A DNA stretch of 64,000 nt, from the NCBI GenBank assembly GCA_963833195.1, contig CAWHXF010000028.1, forward strand, positions 1,240,001 to 1,304,000, read 5' to 3'. Made by a program: the position numbers and the translations under genes. The notes beneath the pieces are model-generated. The model worked only from the letters and a program-made list of their open reading frames with translations, did no database searches and was not told the origin of the DNA. This stretch comes from Granulosicoccus sp963833195. Its GTDB lineage: Bacteria > Pseudomonadota > Gammaproteobacteria > Granulosicoccales > Granulosicoccaceae. Shown piece by piece: positions 54,400 to 62,100 of the stretch (position 1 is its first letter; each line of letters begins with the position of its first letter).

Positions 54400-54830
54400 T
54401 CGTTCCGGACGCGAACCTGTTGCTGTACGCGCACGATTCGCGCAGTCCGTTCTTCGAGCCCGCCCGGCACTGGTGGGAAGGGTGCCTCGGCGGCACCGAA
54501 CCGGTGGGTCTATGCCACGCCGTGGTGTTCGCCTTCGTGCGCATCGCGACGAACCCTCGGGTCTACACGGACCCCTTGAGTCTCGAGGACGCCACGAGCC
54601 ACGTGCGAGCCTGGGAGCAGCGGCGTGTTTCCCGAATCCTGCTGCCGGACGCGGAGCACTCGCTGGCGGTGCTCGAGTTGCTGGGAGAAGCCGGCTCCGC
54701 AGGCGGGAACCTGGTCACCGATGCACAGATCGCGGCGATTGCCCTGAGCCACCGGGCGACGGTCCACACGGCCGATCAGGACTTCAGACGTTTCGCACGG
54801 CTCGCCTGTCACTACCCTTTGCAGGGCTGA
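54396..54830 (+). CDS. VapC-type PIN-domain ribonuclease toxin
   Basis: A 144-residue PIN toxin: MIVPDANLLLYAHDSRSPFF (first catalytic Asp), the CHAVVFAFVRIATNPRVYTD region typical of the VapC branch with a conserved RIATNPR, GNLVTDAQIAAIALSHRATV (third acidic Asp) and HTADQDFRRFARL (fourth Asp). The full catalytic set appears present, so it is probably active. Its 3' end overlaps the convergent aroG gene by 19 bases. Confidence 0.88.
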   Translation: MIVPDANLLLYAHDSRSPFFEPARHWWEGCLGGTEPVGLCHAVVFAFVRIATNPRVYTDPLSLEDATSHVRAWEQRRVSRILLPDAEHSLAVLELLGEAGSAGGNLVTDAQIAAIALSHRATVHTADQDFRRFARLACHYPLQG

Positions 54831-55942
54831 AGGACGCCGTCGGTTCCCGGCTCAGCCGACGGGGCGGCCTCGTCTCCCGCCCGTCGCGCCGCCACCGCCC
54901 GCGCCAGCTCCTCCAGCAACGGCACCGTGTCGTCCCAGCCCAGACACGCATCGGTCACGCTCTGTCCGTACACGAGCGGCTTCGCGTCGGGCTTCTGCGC
55001 GCCTTCGACGAGGTTGCTCTCGATCATCACGCCCGAGATGCGCCGGTCGCCGTCGGTGAGCTGCGCGGCGATGTCGCGCGCCACGTAGCGCTGGCGACGG
55101 TGCTGCTTTCGGGAGTTCTGGTGGCTGCAGTCGATCATCACCGTCTCCGGCAGCCCGGCCTTCACCAGCAGCGCGCAGGCCTCGTCCACGCTGGCCGCGT
55201 CGTGGTTCGCGTGCGCCTTGCCACCGCGCAGGATCAGGTGGCAATCGGGGTTGCCGGCGGTGCGGAAGATGGCCGACCGGCCCGCCTTGGTGACCGACAG
55301 GAAGTTGTGCGGGTGGCGCGCCGCACCGATGGCGTCGACCGCGATCTGCACGCTGCCCGCGGTGCCGTTCTTGAAGCCGACGGGGCACGACAGGCCGGAG
55401 GCGAGCTCGCGGTGACCCTGGCTTTCGGTCGTGCGCGCGCCGATGGCCCCCCAGCCGACGAGGTCGGCGATGTACTGCGGGCTGACGAGATCCAGGTACT
55501 CCACGCCCGCGGGCACGCCGGCGTCGGCGATGTCGCGCAGCAGGCCCCGCGCGAGCGCCAGGCCGTCGTTGATGCGGAAGCTGTCGTCCATGTCGGGGTC
55601 GTTGATGAGCCCCTTCCAGCCGATGGTGGTGCGCGGCTTCTCGAAGTAGACGCGCATGATGATCACGAGCTCGTCGGCCAGACGCGCGCGCACGTCCGCG
55701 AGCCGGGTCGCGTACTCGCGCGCGGCTTCGGGATCGTGGATCGAGCACGGCCCGACGACCACGACCAGCCGGTCGTCCTCGCCCGCGAGCACCCGGCGCA
55801 CCTCGTCGCGGCACGACGCCACGGTCTCGCCCGCCCGCGCGGTGACGGGGATCTCGTCGATGAGCGACTCCGGCGAGCGCAGCTCCTGCTCGGCGCGGAT
55901 GCGCAGGTCGTCGGTGTCGGGGGCTTGCGGGGTCGTGCTCAT
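54812..55942 (-). CDS. aroG: 3-deoxy-7-phosphoheptulonate (DAHP) synthase, type I
   Basis: Condenses phosphoenolpyruvate and erythrose-4-phosphate in the first step of aromatic amino acid synthesis. The 376-residue product has VVVVGPCSIHDPEAAREYAT, VYFEKPRTTIGWKGLINDP, GARTTESQGHRELASGLSCP, VGFKNGTAGSVQIAVDAI and DCSHQNSRKQHRRQ, all hallmarks of the AroG/F/H type. Which aromatic acid inhibits it cannot be read reliably. The ATG at 55942 overlaps the hisG stop by four bases. It is the last gene of the mla-murA-hisG-aroG run. Confidence 0.95.
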   Translation of the reverse strand: MSTTPQAPDTDDLRIRAEQELRSPESLIDEIPVTARAGETVASCRDEVRRVLAGEDDRLVVVVGPCSIHDPEAAREYATRLADVRARLADELVIIMRVYFEKPRTTIGWKGLINDPDMDDSFRINDGLALARGLLRDIADAGVPAGVEYLDLVSPQYIADLVGWGAIGARTTESQGHRELASGLSCPVGFKNGTAGSVQIAVDAIGAARHPHNFLSVTKAGRSAIFRTAGNPDCHLILRGGKAHANHDAASVDEACALLVKAGLPETVMIDCSHQNSRKQHRRQRYVARDIAAQLTDGDRRISGVMIESNLVEGAQKPDAKPLVYGQSVTDACLGWDDTVPLLEELARAVAARRAGDEAAPSAEPGTDGVLQPCKG

Positions 55943-56688
55943 CGATCGGTTCCGGTCGGTTGGAGTGGGGTTGCCGCGGCGTCGACGGACGCGACGCCGG
56001 CCGGGGCGCGCGCCGCGGCGCCGGGCGCGTCGACGGCCGCGGCGATGCGGCCGACGATATCGGCCAGCGCCGCGTGGCGCACCTTCATGAGCGCGCGGTT
56101 GACGACGAGCCGCGCGCTGATGCGCGACAGCGTCTCGAGCGGCACCAGACCGTTCGCGCGCAGCGTGCCGCCGGTGTCGACGACGTCGACGATCAGGTCG
56201 GCGAGCCCGACGAGCGGCGCGAGCTCCATGGAGCCGTAGAGCTTCACGATCTCGACCTGACGCCCGGCCGCGGCGAAGTGGCGGCGCGCGCAGCGCGGGA
56301 ACTTGGTGGCCACGCGCAGCCGGCGCGAGCCGTCGGGCGACGCGTCCGCCGGGCGATCCGCCCCCGGGCGCCCCGCCGTCATGAGACGACAACGCGCGAT
56401 GCGGAGATCGACGGGTTCCAGCAGCCCTTCCCCGCCGTGTTCCATGAGCACGTCCTTGCCGACGACGCCGAGCGCCGCGCCGCCGTGCTGCACGTAGGTG
56501 GGCACGTCGGAGGCGCGCACGATGAGGTATTCCACCTCGCCCGAGCGGCTCGGCACGATGAGCTCGCGGCTGCCTTCGGGCTGCGTCACCGGCGCGAGCC
56601 CCGCGGCCTCGAGCAGCGGCAGGGTCTCGTCGAAGATGCGCCCCTTGGAGAGCGCGAAGCGAAGCGGGAGGGGCCCCGGTGCGGTCAT
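55939..56688 (-). CDS. hisG: ATP phosphoribosyltransferase catalytic subunit (short form)
   Basis: Starts histidine synthesis by joining PRPP and ATP. The 249-residue product begins LPLRFALSKGRIFDETLPLL and has DVPTYVQHGGAALGVVGKDV, ATKFPRCARRHFAAAGRQVE and DVVDTGGTLRANGLVPLETL (PRPP site). It lacks the long-form C-terminal regulatory domain, so by family knowledge it needs HisZ, which is not in this window. An Arg/Pro/Asp insert near residue 105 and an Ala-rich tail are extra. It overlaps murA and aroG by four bases each. Confidence 0.93.
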   Translation of the reverse strand: MTAPGPLPLRFALSKGRIFDETLPLLEAAGLAPVTQPEGSRELIVPSRSGEVEYLIVRASDVPTYVQHGGAALGVVGKDVLMEHGGEGLLEPVDLRIARCRLMTAGRPGADRPADASPDGSRRLRVATKFPRCARRHFAAAGRQVEIVKLYGSMELAPLVGLADLIVDVVDTGGTLRANGLVPLETLSRISARLVVNRALMKVRHAALADIVGRIAAAVDAPGAAARAPAGVASVDAAATPLQPTGTDR

Positions 56689-57950
56689 GGGCGGTCGGGC
56701 ACGCGACGCACCTCGGCTCCGAGCTGCGCGAACTTCTCCTCGATGCGCTCGTAGCCGCGATCGATGTGGTAGATCCGGCTCACCTCCGTCTCGCCGTCGG
56801 CCATCAGGGCCGCCAGGATCAGGCTCGCGGATGCGCGCAGGTCGGTGGCCATGACGGGCGCGCCGGTGAGTCGCTCCACGCCGCGGATGTGCACCGTGTT
56901 GCCGTCGATGCGCATGTCCGCGCCCATGCGCTGCAGCTCGCTGACGTGCATGAAGCGGTTCTCGAACACCGTCTCGGTGACCGACGAGCGGCCCTCGGCC
57001 AGCGCGTTCAGCACGCAGAACTGCGCCTGCATGTCGGTCGGGAAGTCCGGGTGCGGCGCGGTCGTGATGTTCACGGCGCGCGGGCGCTCGCCCTTCATGT
57101 CGAGCTCGATCCAGTCGTCACCGGTGGTGATGTGCGCGCCGGCCTCGCGCAGCTTCTCGAGCGGGGCGGCGAGGTTCTCCGGCACCGTGGCGCGCGTGCG
57201 CACGCGGCCGCGCGTGACGGCGGCACCGACCAGGAAGGTGCCGGTCTCGATGCGGTCGGGCACGACCGAGTGCCGGCAACCGTCGAGCGTGTCCACGCCC
57301 TCGATGCGGATGGTGCCGGTGCCGGCCCCCTCGATGCGCGCGCCCATCGACGACAGGTAGGCGGCGAGGTCCACGACCTCGGGTTCGCGCGCGGCGTTCT
57401 CGAGCACCGTCTCGCCGCGCGCGAGCGTCGCCGCCATCAGCAGGTTCTCGGTGCCCGTCACGGTCACGGTGTCGAAGGCGATGCGCGCGCCGCGCAGCCG
57501 GCCGGCGCGCGCACGGATGTAGCCGCCGTCGATGTCGATCTCGGCGCCGAGCGCGCGCAGCCCGCCGATGTGCAGATCGACCGGACGAGCACCGATGGCG
57601 CAGCCGCCCGGCAGCGAGACCTCGGCCTGACCGTAGCGCGCCACCAGCGGACCCAGCACGAGGATGGAGGCGCGCATGGTGCGCACCAGCTCGTAGGGGG
57701 CGGAGTAGTCCTTGATGGTGGTGGGATCGACCGTGACGGACAGGTCGTCCCCCATCGTGATCTCGCAGCCCATGCGCGCCAGCAGCGACATCGTCGTGGT
57801 GACGTCGTTCAGGTGCGGCACGTTGGCGATCGTGGACGCGGAGCTGCCGAGCAGCGTGCCGGCCAGGATGGGCAGGACCGCGTTCTTGGCGCCGGAGATG
57901 CGCACGTCGCCGGACAGCGCGCCGCCGGCCTCCACCAGGAATTTGTCCAT
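56685..57950 (-). CDS. murA: UDP-N-acetylglucosamine 1-carboxyvinyltransferase
   Basis: The first committed step of peptidoglycan synthesis: enolpyruvyl transfer to UDP-GlcNAc. The 421-residue product has GGALSGDVRISGAKNAVLPI, the active-site loop SLPGGCAIGARPVDLH with the fosfomycin-reactive Cys, and FPTDMQAQFCVLNALAEGRS. Length and motifs are standard. A TATACT in GACGCTATACTGC (minus strand, ~58030-58040) may be a -10 for murA, but its -35 is weak. In related genomes murA follows a bolA-like gene and mlaB; here the inverted-repeat element occupies that place. Confidence 0.96.
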   Translation of the reverse strand: MDKFLVEAGGALSGDVRISGAKNAVLPILAGTLLGSSASTIANVPHLNDVTTTMSLLARMGCEITMGDDLSVTVDPTTIKDYSAPYELVRTMRASILVLGPLVARYGQAEVSLPGGCAIGARPVDLHIGGLRALGAEIDIDGGYIRARAGRLRGARIAFDTVTVTGTENLLMAATLARGETVLENAAREPEVVDLAAYLSSMGARIEGAGTGTIRIEGVDTLDGCRHSVVPDRIETGTFLVGAAVTRGRVRTRATVPENLAAPLEKLREAGAHITTGDDWIELDMKGERPRAVNITTAPHPDFPTDMQAQFCVLNALAEGRSSVTETVFENRFMHVSELQRMGADMRIDGNTVHIRGVERLTGAPVMATDLRASASLILAALMADGETEVSRIYHIDRGYERIEEKFAQLGAEVRRVPDRP

Positions 57951-58120
57951 TCGCCTCGCCGCGTGCCGAACCCCGTCCGCGGGCGGCGGGAACCGGCGGC
58001 GGACCGCGTGCGGGTGCGCACGCGGCGCGCAGTATAGCGTCCGGAAGAGGCGGGTCCCCGATCGCGGGCGTCGAACCGGGGCGCGACGAGACTCGCGCGT
58101 GATTCAGACCGACGCGGGCA
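57951..58120. other. Spacer between murA and the inverted-repeat element
   Basis: These 170 bases hold no gene. With the element at 58121-58389 they form a 379-base stretch without a separate gene. The only regulatory hint is the TATACT -10-like hexamer on the minus strand noted with murA. Confidence 0.5.
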
Positions 58121-58389
58121 CTAGGGCCTGTATCCAATCAGAACGTGGGCGCTGCCGGCCCTCTGCGTTCGTCCCGCAAGGCGCTGCGAGCGAGGGTAGC
58201 AGGGCTACCCGCGCTCGCGCGGTGCAGCGGGGCGGACGCAGAGGGCCGGCCCGAAGGGTCGCGCCGCAGAGCGCGCCAGCCGTCGTTGCTCGTCGGTCGC
58301 TTGGCCCTGCCAAGCTCCACTCCTCGCGCCTAGCCTGCCACGCTCTGCGGCGCGACAGCGCCCACGTTCTGATTGGATACAGGCCCTAG
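58121..58389. mobile_element. MITE-like element, 269 bp, with 34-bp perfect terminal inverted repeats
   Basis: The left end 58121-58154 (starting CTAGGGCCTGTATCC) is the exact reverse complement of 58356-58389. Inside lie two further inverted repeats: 58155-58167 with 58237-58249 (13 bp, perfect), and 58258-58273 with 58341-58356 (16 bp, perfect). A smaller hairpin sits around GGTAGC/GCTACC (58194-58208). CTAG at both ends may be a target-site duplication or part of the repeat. There is no transposase, so it would need one elsewhere. The size, ends and foldback structure fit a miniature inverted-repeat transposable element. Confidence 0.8.
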
Positions 58390-58671
58390 CGAGTCGGCCA
58401 GCAGATACTCGACCTGGCAGACGCGCGCAAGCTGGCGCAGCCCGTCGGGCACGTGCGCGAAGCGCACGCGGCGGTTCGCGCGGCGCGCGACCGCGAGCCA
58501 CTCGATCATGAGCGCGAGGCCCGCGCTGTTGCAGCGCCCGACGCCCGCGAAGTCGATGGTGGTGAGCTCGCTCGATTCGATGGCGCGCGAGCCCTGGCCT
58601 AGCACCTCGCGCGCGGTGTCGAAGTCGAGCGTGCCGTCGAGCGCGACGCGCGTGCCGTGCGGATCGCCCAT
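58330..58671 (-). CDS. mlaB: STAS-domain protein MlaB, C-terminus supplied by the inverted-repeat element
   Basis: The cytoplasmic STAS subunit of the MlaFEDB lipid transporter. The 113-residue product has VALDGTLDFDTAREVLGQ, SELTTIDFAGVGRCNSAGLA (the STAS core, conserved Ser/Ala turn) and RFAHVPDGLRQLARVCQVEY. Codons up to about residue 94 (LLADS) are native. The following LGPVSNQNVGAVAPQSVAG and the stop are encoded by the right end of the inverted-repeat element. E. coli MlaB is 97 residues, so little native sequence is lost. It overlaps mlaC by one base. Confidence 0.85.
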   Translation of the reverse strand: MGDPHGTRVALDGTLDFDTAREVLGQGSRAIESSELTTIDFAGVGRCNSAGLALMIEWLAVARRANRRVRFAHVPDGLRQLARVCQVEYLLADSLGPVSNQNVGAVAPQSVAG

Positions 58672-59381
58672 CAGCCCCGGTTGTCCGAATTGCGCTGCTT
58701 GAGCGTGGCGATGAGCCCCGCGACGCCGCCGCGGCTGATCTCGTTGGCGAACGCGGTGCGGTAGTTGGTCACCAGGCTGATGCCGTCGACCTCGATGTCG
58801 TAGATGCTCCAGCCGTCCTTGTCGCGCAGCTTGTAGAGCACGGGCACGTCCTGGGCGCCGCCCGACTGCTCGAAGGTGCTGCGCACCACGGCCCGATCGT
58901 CGCGGCTCTCCGGACGGAACGGGTCGAAGGTGATGTCCTGGCCGGAGTACTGGTTCAGCGCGCCCGCGTAGGTGTTCATGAGCAGGTTCTTGAACTCGGT
59001 GACGAGTTCGGTCTTCTGAGCGGCGTCCGCGCTACGCCAGTACTTGCCCACCGCGAGCTTCGTCATGGTGTTGAAGTCGACGTGCGGCACGACGATGCGC
59101 TCGATCTCCGAGCGCAGCAGGTCCGGATTCGCCAGGAGCTCGTCCTGTCTCGTGCGCAGCACGTCGAGCGCCTCGTTGACGGCGTCCTCGACGAGCTGCT
59201 GCGCGGGGTGCGTGGCCGCGGCGGCGAGCGGAGCCTGCGCGACGAGCACCGCGGCGAAGAGTGCCGCCAGCGCGACGCGCGCGTGCCGGGCGACGCGTCG
59301 CAGGGCGGCACCGGCGCCGCCGGTCCCGGCCGATTCTGACCGGACATGGCCGGGCAGGACATCGAAGGTGGTGCGGTCCAT
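58671..59381 (-). CDS. mlaC: Periplasmic phospholipid-binding protein MlaC
   Basis: Shuttles phospholipids between MlaA in the outer membrane and MlaFEDB in the inner membrane. The 236-residue precursor has a long n-region, a hydrophobic stretch (VALAALFAAVLVAQAPLAAA), then HPAQQLVEDAVNEALDVLRT, ERIVVPHVDFNTMTKLAVGK and YWRSADAAQKTELVTEFKNL, and YDIEVDGISLVTNYRTAFAN. These are typical MlaC/Ttg2D segments. Export is by Sec. It is separated from mlaD by 285 bases, unusual for this operon. Confidence 0.93.
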   Translation of the reverse strand: MDRTTFDVLPGHVRSESAGTGGAGAALRRVARHARVALAALFAAVLVAQAPLAAAATHPAQQLVEDAVNEALDVLRTRQDELLANPDLLRSEIERIVVPHVDFNTMTKLAVGKYWRSADAAQKTELVTEFKNLLMNTYAGALNQYSGQDITFDPFRPESRDDRAVVRSTFEQSGGAQDVPVLYKLRDKDGWSIYDIEVDGISLVTNYRTAFANEISRGGVAGLIATLKQRNSDNRG

Positions 59382-59666
59382 CGTGGCTGCCTCTCGTGAT
59401 CTGTGGATGTCTGCGTGACGCGCTCGGGACCGTGTCCCGGAAGCCCGCCCCGTCGTGGCTGGTGTCGACCGGACGCGTCCGCAGCTTCAGTGCAACGTGC
59501 GACAACGGCCGGTGCCGGCGGTTCGGCGGAGCCGCGTCGGGCCCGGAGCGCCGATCCTGCAGCAATCCGGCGGTCGCGGTCACCCGTCGCCCCCCGAAAT
59601 GCTCCGTTTCGACCCGTTGGACCGGCCCGTCCCACCGATCCCCCCCGGCCGCCCCGCCGGACCGGA
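59382..59666. other. Non-coding gap between mlaD and mlaC
   Basis: These 285 bases hold no frame that resembles a protein on either strand. In most genomes mlaD and mlaC are close or adjoin. A C-run (59640-59648) and several GGCC/CCGG arms are present, but no promoter can be named with confidence. It may hold a separate promoter for mlaC-mlaB. Confidence 0.45.
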
Positions 59667-60128
59667 CTATTCGGTGCCGGAGCGGCTGAACAGCACCTGA
59701 CCGATGAGCCGCTCGAGCACCAGCGCCGACTGGGTCAGCTCCATGCGGTCGCCGTCGGCGAGGAAGTCCTCCTCGGCGCCCGGCTCGAAGCCGACGTACT
59801 GCTCGCCCAGCAGCCCCGCGGTGTAGATGCTGGCGGTGGTGTCCAGCGGAAACGCGTCGTACTGCGCATCGACCGCCATCGTCACGAGCGCCGAGTAGAT
59901 CTCGGAATCGTACTCGATGGACTCCACCTGCCCGATGCGCACGCCGCCGGCCGAGACCGGCGCGCCGGATTTCAATCCGCCCACGTTCTCGAACTCGGCG
60001 GTGAGCGTGTAGCCCGCCCCGCTGCCGACGCCCGTGAGATCGCTCACGCGCAGGGCGAGCACGAGCATGGCGCCGAAGAAGAGGAGCATGAAGATCCCGA
60101 CGAGGATCTCTGTCGTGCGTGAATTCAT
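59667..60128 (-). CDS. mlaD: MCE-domain lipid transporter subunit MlaD
   Basis: An anchored periplasmic MCE protein that forms a hexameric ring on the MlaFE complex and passes lipids. The 153-residue product has one N-terminal helix (EILVGIFMLLFFGAMLVLAL), the MCE domain (LTAEFENVGGLKSGAPVSAG, GVRIGQVESIEYDSEIYSAL, TASIYTAGLLGEQYVGFEPG) and the hydrophobic end LVLERLIGQVLF that lines the ring pore. Length and order match E. coli MlaD (183), with a shorter tail. Confidence 0.94.
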   Translation of the reverse strand: MNSRTTEILVGIFMLLFFGAMLVLALRVSDLTGVGSGAGYTLTAEFENVGGLKSGAPVSAGGVRIGQVESIEYDSEIYSALVTMAVDAQYDAFPLDTTASIYTAGLLGEQYVGFEPGAEEDFLADGDRMELTQSALVLERLIGQVLFSRSGTE

Positions 60129-60203
60129 GAGGTCGTCCCTACGGGAGTCGGCTTGCTGGAAGAAGGGGAGAGGCCTGCGGCTGATCGGCGCGTGCGGCGC
60201 GCG

Positions 60204-60983
60204 TCAGAACATGATCGCGGTGAGCACGAAGTCGAGCCCGAGCACGGCGAGCGACGAGTACACGACCGTGCGCGTGGTGGCCGCGCTCACCCCTTCGGAG
60301 GTCGGGATGCAGTCCGTGCCCTCGAAGATGGCGATCCACGAGACGACGAAGCCGAACACGCACGCCTTGATCAGGCCCTTGCCGGTGTCCTCGAAGAAGG
60401 CCACCGAGCTCTGCATGTTCGACCAGTAGGCGCCCGCGTCGACGCCGAGCACCTCGACGCCCACGAGGTAGCCGCCGAACACGCCGACCGCGCTGAACAT
60501 GGCGGCGAGCATGGGCAGCGCGAGGAAGCCCGCGAGAAAGCGCGGTGCGTAGACGCGCTTGAACGGGTCGACCGCCATCATCTCCAGGCCCGAGAGCTGC
60601 TCGGTCGCCTTCATGAGACCGATCTCGGCGGTCAGCGCGGAGCCCGCGCGGCCCGCGAACAGCAGCCCCGTCACGACCGGCCCGAGCTCCCTGACGAGCG
60701 TGAGCGCCACGGCCTGGCCGAGCGCCGCCTCGGCGCCGAAGCCCTGCAGCAGGTTGTAGCCCTGCAGCGCCAGCACCATGCCGACGAACAGGCCCGACAC
60801 CAGGATGATCGACAGCGTCATGACGCCGGTCGAGTACAGCTGGCGCACCAGCAGCCCGAAGCGCGACGCGAGCGACGGCAGCGCCCCGAGCGTGCGCGCG
60901 AGAAAGAGCTGCGCGCGGCCGAAGCGCTCGAGCACGCCCAGCCAGAAGCGGCCGAAGCGCGCGACGCGGTCCATCACGTCCAT
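60204..60983 (-). CDS. mlaE: Phospholipid ABC transporter permease MlaE
   Basis: The integral membrane subunit of MlaFEDB. The 259-residue product has an N-terminal membrane-parallel helix, five helices, and the family motifs LVRELGPVVTGLLFAGRAGS and ALTAEIGLMKATEQLSGLEM, then AVDPFKRVYAPRFLAGFLAL and TRTVVYSSLAVLGLDFVLTA at the end. It starts in a TGATG overlap with the mlaF stop. A second ATG three codons later is equally possible. Confidence 0.95.
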   Translation of the reverse strand: MDVMDRVARFGRFWLGVLERFGRAQLFLARTLGALPSLASRFGLLVRQLYSTGVMTLSIILVSGLFVGMVLALQGYNLLQGFGAEAALGQAVALTLVRELGPVVTGLLFAGRAGSALTAEIGLMKATEQLSGLEMMAVDPFKRVYAPRFLAGFLALPMLAAMFSAVGVFGGYLVGVEVLGVDAGAYWSNMQSSVAFFEDTGKGLIKACVFGFVVSWIAIFEGTDCIPTSEGVSAATTRTVVYSSLAVLGLDFVLTAIMF

Positions 60984-61825
60984 CAGTGTCGGGTCTCTGC
61001 GCGAGCGGGACCGAGCAGGTCCTCGGTGTAGTCGGGGGCGCCGAGCTGGAACGGCACCGGGCCGTCGGGGCGGCCGTTCAGGAACTGCTGCGTCCACTCC
61101 GAGCTCGACGCGCGCAGCGCCTCGGGGCTGCCCGTCTCGACCACCACGCCTTCGCTGATGATGACGACGTGGTCCGAGATCGACAGCGCTTCGGCGAGGT
61201 CGTGCGAGACCATCAGCGAGGTGAGCCCGAGCGCGTGGTTCACGGTGTGGATGAGCTCCAGCAGCACGCCCATGGAGATGGGGTCCTGCCCCGTGAACGG
61301 CTCGTCGTACATGATCATCATGGGGTCGAACACGAGCGCGCGGGCGAGCGCGGCGCGGCGCGCCATGCCGCCCGAGAGCTCCGCCGGGTAGAGATCCCGC
61401 GCTCCGCGCAGCCCCACCGCGTGCAGGCGCATCAGCACCAGGTGCGAGATCAGCGACTCGGGCAGATCCGTGTGCTCGCGCAGCGGGAACGCGGTGTTGT
61501 CGTACACGCTGAGGTCGGTGAGCAGCGCGCCGGACTGGAACAGCATGCCCAGGCGCTTCCTGAGCGCGTACAGATCCGCTCGCCCGAGCGAGCCGACGTC
61601 GAGCCCGTCGACCTCGATCGAGCCCTTCGAGGGCTTCAGCTGCCCGCCCACCATCTTCAGCAGCGTCGTCTTGCCGGTGCCGGAAGGCCCGAGGATCGTG
61701 GTGACCTTGCCGCGCGGCACATCGAAGCTCAGCCCGCGGAAGATGGTCTTGGTGCCGCGCGCGTAATGCACGTCGCGCACCCGCACCAGAGTGTCCGTTC
61801 CCGTCATGTCGCTCGTGTCGTCCAT
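60983..61825 (-). CDS. mlaF: Phospholipid ABC transporter ATPase MlaF
   Basis: Drives lipid movement by MlaFEDB. The 280-residue product has Walker A ILGPSGTGKTTLLKMVGG, Q-loop GMLFQSGALLTDLSVYDN, signature LSGGMARRAALARALVFDP, Walker B MIMYDEPFTGQDP and H-loop MVSHDLAEAL. The start at 61825 is preferred over 61807 because GAGG lies ~11 bases upstream; the later ATG has none. It begins the operon; mlaA is divergent across a 275-base spacer. Confidence 0.94.
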   Translation of the reverse strand: MDDTSDMTGTDTLVRVRDVHYARGTKTIFRGLSFDVPRGKVTTILGPSGTGKTTLLKMVGGQLKPSKGSIEVDGLDVGSLGRADLYALRKRLGMLFQSGALLTDLSVYDNTAFPLREHTDLPESLISHLVLMRLHAVGLRGARDLYPAELSGGMARRAALARALVFDPMMIMYDEPFTGQDPISMGVLLELIHTVNHALGLTSLMVSHDLAEALSISDHVVIISEGVVVETGSPEALRASSSEWTQQFLNGRPDGPVPFQLGAPDYTEDLLGPARAETRH

Positions 61826-62100
61826 GGAACCGACCCTCGCATCAAATGTACCAACGTCACCGCGCCTGCCCCGCCCGTGTCGGTCCTGTCGAACTCGCCA
61901 GTGTGTGGCCTCGACGCGGCCGTTGTCCGCGCCATCGGCGACATGATTCCGGCGGCGCGCTCGCGAGCTGGACCGGCGTGCGGCACGCGCCTTCGCGGCG
62001 AGCGGCGGTGCCGGCGCGTTGACGCGTGCCGGCGACCGGCGGGCGCCTGAACTACACTGGCCGCGCATGCGCCCCGGCGCACCGCCTTCCCGACCGTGCC
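61826..62100. other. Divergent spacer between mlaF and mlaA
   Basis: The gap must hold promoters for both directions, but none is strong. For mlaA the best -10 is TACACT (62053-62058), without a good -35. For mlaF, GGTACATTTG (minus strand, ~61845-61855) is -10-like. No gene is seen. Confidence 0.45.
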
